Below, piece after piece: positions 59,103-64,000 of a stretch of DNA of 64,000 nucleotides (its first letter is position 1; each line of letters opens with the position of its first letter). This stretch comes from Orbilia blumenaviensis (lineage: Eukaryota; Ascomycota; Orbiliomycetes; Orbiliales; Orbiliaceae), in contig JAVHNS010000001.1 of NCBI GenBank assembly GCA_036872755.1, positions 868,001 through 932,000 of the forward strand, given 5' to 3'. The notes below the pieces were generated by a model that had not been told where the DNA came from, searched no databases, and was given only the letters and a program-made list of their open reading frames with translations. Made by a program: the position numbers and the translations under genes.

Positions 59103-60099
59103 TCACCCTGCCTTAGGTACACCCTTAGGATATATACCACCACAGACACCAGCAACCACAATATGATACCCAGTATTATCCCACCGAGTTCCAGTCGTCC
59201 TACCAGGAACAGGTCCTATACAAGTATTTGCAATCAATTCTGCGTTCTCTCCCATTCTCCTACATGGAATTCTCACACCCGCAGCCTTTAACCACGAACG
59301 GGTTAAAAATTGTCAGTCAAACTAGTACTTTTCGAGTCTTATCAAAATAGATATGTGGCTTTATAGAGAAGGGGGGGGGTTTCCACATAACCACTTACCT
59401 CAGTACAAAGGAAGACTCCAGAGTTTGGAGATGGAGCACAGTAAGCCGCGAGGCAGGTTCGAGGAACTCGAACTTCGCACCTATTGAGGTAGATAAACGA
59501 CTCAATTAGCATCCCAATCGCCATGCATGGTTTTATTGATCTCGGAATCCCATAAAGCAAATTTGGTTTGATTACATCAAGTTCCCCAGTGCTTTGAGAT
59601 GAGGGACAGCATGGTTGAGAATTGTATAGCGATCTGCACCGACTGTTGAGTAGCAGGTTGGTGGGCCTGGGAACCAGCGTTTTGGAAGTGACTTTATGGG
59701 TTCAAATTAGGTGTGTTAGCAGGTATATATATTAGTAAGGGTAACCAAGCCACTCAAGACTATAGATCTTTACATACAGTGGTGGGTGACAGATCTGGCT
59801 TCAATTTGGGATATAGCTTCTTAAGCTTTGGGAAAACTTCCTATCAACATCTCACAAATCAGATAAATCCGACTACTGTCGCTCGTTGTAAAGGATTGGG
59901 TCTTTCAAACATCGATAGTTCCCGTGATATCCACGGTAGGGCCACCGGCAGAAATCGAACCAGTGAACCTCATGGGCTCGGGCTTCTTAGCGAGGATATC
60001 GGTAAGCGATTTGGGAACCGGGACCCCGGCTGCGGCTACCGCCTTCGCACAGAAGACAGCGGCAATTGTCTGGAAGATAGCGAGAGTGGAGAACTTCAT
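59103..60099 (-). CDS. Small secreted cysteine-rich protein in five short exons
   Basis: Exons on the minus strand 60099-59911, 59840-59778, 59691-59576, 59480-59399 and 59285-59103 give 210 residues with no stop. A signal peptide (MKFSTLAIFQTIAAVFC) leads to RFTGSISAGGPTVDITGTID; exon 2 continues EVFPKLKKLYPKLK. Eight cysteines follow in exons 3-5 (for example TCYSTVGADRY, CLAAYCAPSPNSGVFLC, IPC, NTC, AGVC). The layout, a short GPxVxLxGT segment and then a cysteine domain, resembles widespread fungal small secreted proteins, but I give no name. Two donors are weak (GTTTGA and GTAATC); the other junctions are standard, with a CTGAC branch in the last intron. Without splicing, only a 64-residue frame ending in TGA is visible. 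An extracellular role is inferred; the exact function is unknown. Confidence 0.62.
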
Positions 60100-61914
60100 T
60101 TTGCTCAATAGGGCGAGACGGGTTTATGTTTATTATATATGTGGACGTGAAAAAAAGTCTGATACTACAGCAAATGGTTCATAGTCTTAAAGAACGGACG
60201 TTGTTTGATCTGGAGAGTAATATCGGACATGATAGAGAATTCGACGTCCCTTTATACATTTTAAATCTAGGATCTTGTTCGGACTTGAAAGGCCTCGTCA
60301 GTTCCAAAAACATTGGCGTATACTGCAAATTCAATCGGCCGGTCCAGACGTCTCAGCGATCGATACACTCTTCGAATTGGCCATCAAGATCGCAATTTCC
60401 CAGTTCAACTCTACGGGGTTAGCAACCTTGTGAATCAGTCGCATGCATGATAAGCCATGTCGGCAGAGTGTTGAATACTCATTTCATTAATGTCGACCGA
60501 ACGTAGTACCAACATCGAATGCGGGCTAGATAACAGTATTAGCCCTGCTTCCGAATTGTTGGAATATTATAATTGAAGCTAAACGCCGACTATCTTTTTA
60601 TTTCTCTTTAAAGCGTAATGCACTGCATTTTATCAATTATAGATCCACTAATCCATTAGTGTATTAATGTGAGCAGTAGCGGCTCTACATAAAAGGTACA
60701 ACATCCAACCCAACAACGGCCGAATGTTCTTATATACTCCTAAAAAAAGCTCCCCTAAGCTGCTTTAGGATGTGCAACTGAATAGAGTTTTAGTTATATA
60801 ACAGTGCGCATGCATGTATGTATATGCCTCTTTAGGACGGCTCGTTAACGTTAGAGGCTCTCAGAAAACTGTGTTTAAAATAAGCTGTCCGGGTAGCTAT
60901 AGCCTCCCTGTCGACCCAAGCTCGCTGACTAATCACAACCTTTATAGAAAAAGGCCTAGACAATGAGTACTGACCAAATATATGTACAGGTAACATGTTA
61001 TAGTGCAGCATGATATTTCTGCCCCTATATCTCATTACTTAGAATTTTTGTTATGGCTGTCGCCCACAGCTCTGCTTCCAGAATTCTAGCGTAACCGAGT
61101 CAGAAAATCGCCAAAGAACAAATATAACACCAATTCTCCTTATAACTACATGTATAGTGTTCTGCTTCGTTGAGGCTGGTTTAAGAAACCACATGTATAC
61201 TTAAGTATAGTACTTACAACTACGAAAAATGCATCAAGGTGCAGGCCTTCGGCGCTTATATTGGTTGGGCTGGGCGGGCGGATAGGACTGGTAAAAATAA
61301 AATTATGATATCGATAAAAAATGTATCCACAACGTCCTCAACTTTACTTTTTTGAAGTATCTAGGTAGATGTCCATCACTTGGTTTCTTATGGTCTGGCT
61401 TGGATTCTGAAAACCCAGAGCTTAGCATGATCATGGAGATATGCAAATCCCCATGGTTATCCCGTATTCAAAACTGCACTTACCCCAGCTGCGTCACATA
61501 TACCTAGTTATGTACATACAGGGCCTGTGAACATGGAGCACCAGCGTTTGCACAGAACGTCATTCACTGGGATTCTTTTCGGCATGTGGCAGCTGGCATT
61601 CTGCAGTATGCATGTTCGTTGATAATCATATGGTCACACTAAACCTAGACCTATACACCAACCGACACAGGTTCGAGGTTTAGGGTGTCTATTCGTTCGC
61701 TTCTATTTCTTGAAATGTCAATTTTACCGAGTTGGGGTGTGCATGGGCGAAAATGAAATTATCTCCAATACAAAAAGATATAACAGTTGTATCTGTGTTG
61801 TTTCTAACAGATGTCGATAACTCATAGCACATAGAACACATTTGCATCTAGGTTGTCTATCTTCCAAAAATATCACTTATCAAGGTTCCAAACCCCTTAC
61901 TTCGTCATATCATA

Positions 61915-61949
<35 letters not shown>

Positions 61950-62683
61950 GAACTAAACTAAACTCTAGGACTGTATACAGAGAAATTTCCAAGAAAAAAC
62001 ACCAACAGACTAACAAAAGCTAGGAAGCACACAAACTTTTCATCGTAAGAAGGAAAGAGATAAAAAAAGGATAAAGATAAGAAGATGGTGATTTACGTAG
62101 ATATTAAATATAGCGGCAACATGACAGAGAAGGCTATTTACTTCTTTGCTGTGTAACAGTTAATTCAGAAAAAAGACAAGAGAAATAATAAAAAAGAAAA
62201 GGCCATCCAAATTCGCGTTGTACACTTAGGAGGTAAAAAGATAACAATTAACTTTAGACAAGAAAGAATAGAGGAGAGGGATATCATTGATGCATTGCCT
62301 ATTTCCAGAACGCCTATGTTAATGATGGAAATATTATTTTTGGTTATTCGGATCATTAAAAATCCGATGTTAGAAAGGTTGTACCCGTGTACGTTACTTA
62401 GTACGATAGGTAAAGAAGGGAGCTGTTTCGTCGACGCAAAAGGAACAGGAGGTAAAGGAAAACATTAGAAATGAGAACAAAAACCGGGTTGAAAAGGATA
62501 GTGGAAATATTTCCAGTGTCTCGTCTTGTTGTTAGGGATCATGGTGTCAGATTCCGTATTTCGTGGCAGGTAAATGGATTGGTAAAGAGAACCCTCCCAG
62601 CCGGCTAGCTGTCACGTCATAGGAGCTTGAAATAGAGTCTACTCGAAGGACGATGACGTGTGGGACGGTAGCCGGCGATGGAG
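60100..62683. other. 2.6 kb region without a supported gene
   Basis: AT-rich sequence with an A31 run at 61916-61946. Frames are short and none can be joined into a recognisable protein. The right end (about 62100-62683) is probably the 3' UTR side of the PAR32-like gene. Confidence 0.45.
61916..61946. repeat. Mononucleotide A31 tract
   Basis: An uninterrupted run of 31 A in non-coding sequence. It is not preceded by a coding body, so a retroposed poly(A) tail is not supported. Confidence 0.85.
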
Positions 62684-63392
62684 TCATTTGCGACGACGGC
62701 CAAAAAGGAAGTCTTTGCCTTTATCAGCCCATCCTACAAATAACTGTTAATAACTTCTCCCTGCATTGACAAATCATCGACAATGTAGTTGATAGTGCTC
62801 ACCTCGGTAATCGTGACGAGAGTGATCGACAGGAACCGTTTTATCATATTTAACACGACGTTCGTACTCTTCGGCAGCGAGATACTCTTCTTCGGATGGG
62901 TGGTAGATATTGCCAGCACCGGAACGACCACCATGGTAGTCAGAGGTGGATGGGCGACGGGGAAGCATCTCAACGTCTTGAGCAGCACGAGCGTACTCTG
63001 GGTGTTCAAAGTCGTTGTTCTGCATGTTGCCAGTTCCTCCACGTCCAGATGTGTCTAGTGAATGTTGAAATGCTGCATTAGTTGCTATATTCAAAGAAAT
63101 GATATCATGATATGTATAAAAAGTACAACATGGGACTAATATTGGTGCCGTCGGATGAAGAGTGATGAGATGGCAATATAACTAATTAATCGATAAATAA
63201 CTTACAGATAGGGCTCTTAATAGTCGGGGTTTGAAAGTCTTCGTCGTCTTCTTGATGAACTGAATCGGCACTTGAAAAGTTTCCAGCACCACCACGGCCG
63301 GTAGATCGTTCTCGATGGTCGAAGTCCTGACTAAGTCGGCTAGAATCGTCGTGAGACTTTCGTGGAGGAAGAACGGCGCCTGTCAATGTCAT
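62684..63392 (-). CDS. PAR32-like protein with GRGGAGN repeats (DUF3602)
   Basis: Three exons on the minus strand, 63392-63206, 63054-62803 and 62733-62684, give 162 residues. The repeat motif appears as GRGGAGNF, GRGGTGNM and GRSGAGNI, and the last exon adds WADKGKDFLFGRRRK, the usual C-terminal block of this family. The start is the ATG at 63392 (MTLTGAVLPPRKS). The protein is hydrophilic and probably disordered. Yeast Par32 is phosphorylated under TORC1 control and inhibits the ammonium permeases Mep1 and Mep3; whether this protein does the same is unknown. Upstream frames between 63453 and 63908 appear to be leader or promoter sequence. Confidence 0.86.
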
Positions 63393-64000
63393 TGTGAAAA
63401 AAGAAGAAGACAAGTGTGTCTGCGAGTGGATCAGGGAATTTATAGGGAAGAATCAAGTCTGACGTGCTCCAATGGGGGGAAGCAGGTTTTCGGATTGATG
63501 TTCCCGAGGATAGGGATGGTCGTGGCAGCTAGCTGCGGGAAGTCGTTTAGGTCTGATGCTTTTTTGGGACTTGGTTTTGGTGGCGGGCAACGGATATGTT
63601 TCGTTTGACGTGGAGATTTGGGGCCGGGCGATGCAAGTGAGAACGGCGTGGTAGTAGTCTAGTCCGGGGCAAGGCTGCCTAGGAATAACGAAAGAACGTC
63701 TGGAAAAAGAAAGTAAAATATGGTAGAAAAACGCAGGATGTATCGTTCCGATGGAAGATCTAGCAGAAAGGTACAATTGTAGTTGCTGATGCCTCGGTCG
63801 GTAAAAGGAAGGTTGTTTGGTGATAGATCGAAGCGCGAGCGAGGGATATGGGGATTGGGAGAGCGAGGGCGGGCTTTTGGGTGGTGTTGAGGGGCCCCGA
63901 AGAAGCAAGTCGAAGGTATAACAAACCAGCGATAACTGAGCTAACTAGACCTAAGACCTAGGACCTAAGACCTAAGACCTAGGGGAGGGGAGATTTCGAA
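63393..64000. promoter_or_regulatory. Promoter region of the PAR32-like gene
   Basis: This contains a 151-codon minus frame (63453-63908) without a domain, which I do not call, and an ACCTAAG/ACCTAGG repeat at about 63948-63981. Confidence 0.45.
63948..63981. repeat. Tandem ACCTAAG / ACCTAGG repeat
   Basis: Five units of a 7-nt motif, ACCTAAG or ACCTAGG, lie some 560 nt upstream of the PAR32-like start. It is related to the TACCTA motif elsewhere in the window. Confidence 0.8.

Noticed and set aside
61916..61946. Retroposon poly(A) tail
   Set aside because: The A31 run has no upstream coding body, target-site duplication or second terminal feature that I can see.
63453..63908. 151-codon minus-strand frame upstream of the PAR32-like gene
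   Set aside because: No family match; Ser/Pro/Thr-rich frame in promoter or leader sequence, with no splice route into the gene.
1..64000. CRISPR arrays, bacterial operons or prophage elements
   Set aside because: The sequence is eukaryotic with spliceosomal introns; no regularly spaced repeats with unique spacers were seen.

Overview
The window is nuclear DNA from a filamentous ascomycete (Pezizomycotina). The evidence is dense short GT-AG introns with CTAAC/CTGAC-like branch points, a velB regulator with a proline-rich insert inside the velvet domain, an MSH4 homologue, a subgroup-C-type chitinase beside a LysM/CBM18 protein, and small secreted cysteine-rich proteins. The very high intron number, microexons and orphan F-box-like families would suit Orbiliomycetes (the nematode-trapping lineage), but that placement is inference. 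All gene models were spliced by eye from splice signals, reading phase and family knowledge; no alignment was run.

Layout. 1-23 kb is mainly housekeeping: an ABC-F ATPase (+), a MYG1-family nuclease (-), a DUF7053 protein (-), RNA polymerase II subunit RPB11 (+), mitochondrial import-motor subunit PAM17 (-), eIF3j/HCR1 (+), condensin kleisin CND2/BRN1 (-) and a sodium/calcium-exchanger-type membrane protein (+). 23-40 kb is accessory: an orphan F-box-like gene (-), a 14-exon GH18 chitinase (-) divergent from a 9-exon LysM + four-CBM18 secreted protein (+), an F-box protein (+), and a paralogue of the orphan family that carries an in-frame stop (+). 39-55 kb holds a C48 (deneddylase-like) protease (-), a two-TM protein (-), a proline-rich repeat protein (+), a secreted ten-cysteine KP4-like candidate (+), MSH4 (+) and velB (-). 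55-64 kb is gene-poor: a frameshifted coding relic (-), a five-exon secreted cysteine-rich gene that no single reading frame reveals (-), a 2.6 kb stretch without a gene, and a PAR32-like GRGGAGN-repeat protein (-).

How it fits together. The chitinase and the LysM/CBM18 protein share a 1.6 kb divergent promoter with two CACGTG sites, so they look like a co-expressed chitin-degrading and chitin-binding pair acting outside the cell. The rest are unlinked single genes. The recurrent technical theme is that very small coding exons (11-17 nt at gene starts; 13, 15 and 16 nt internally) and a final exon hidden behind an intron-embedded stop would make ORF-based annotation wrong for RPB11, MYG1, HCR1, MSH4, the LysM gene and the secreted gene near 59.5 kb.
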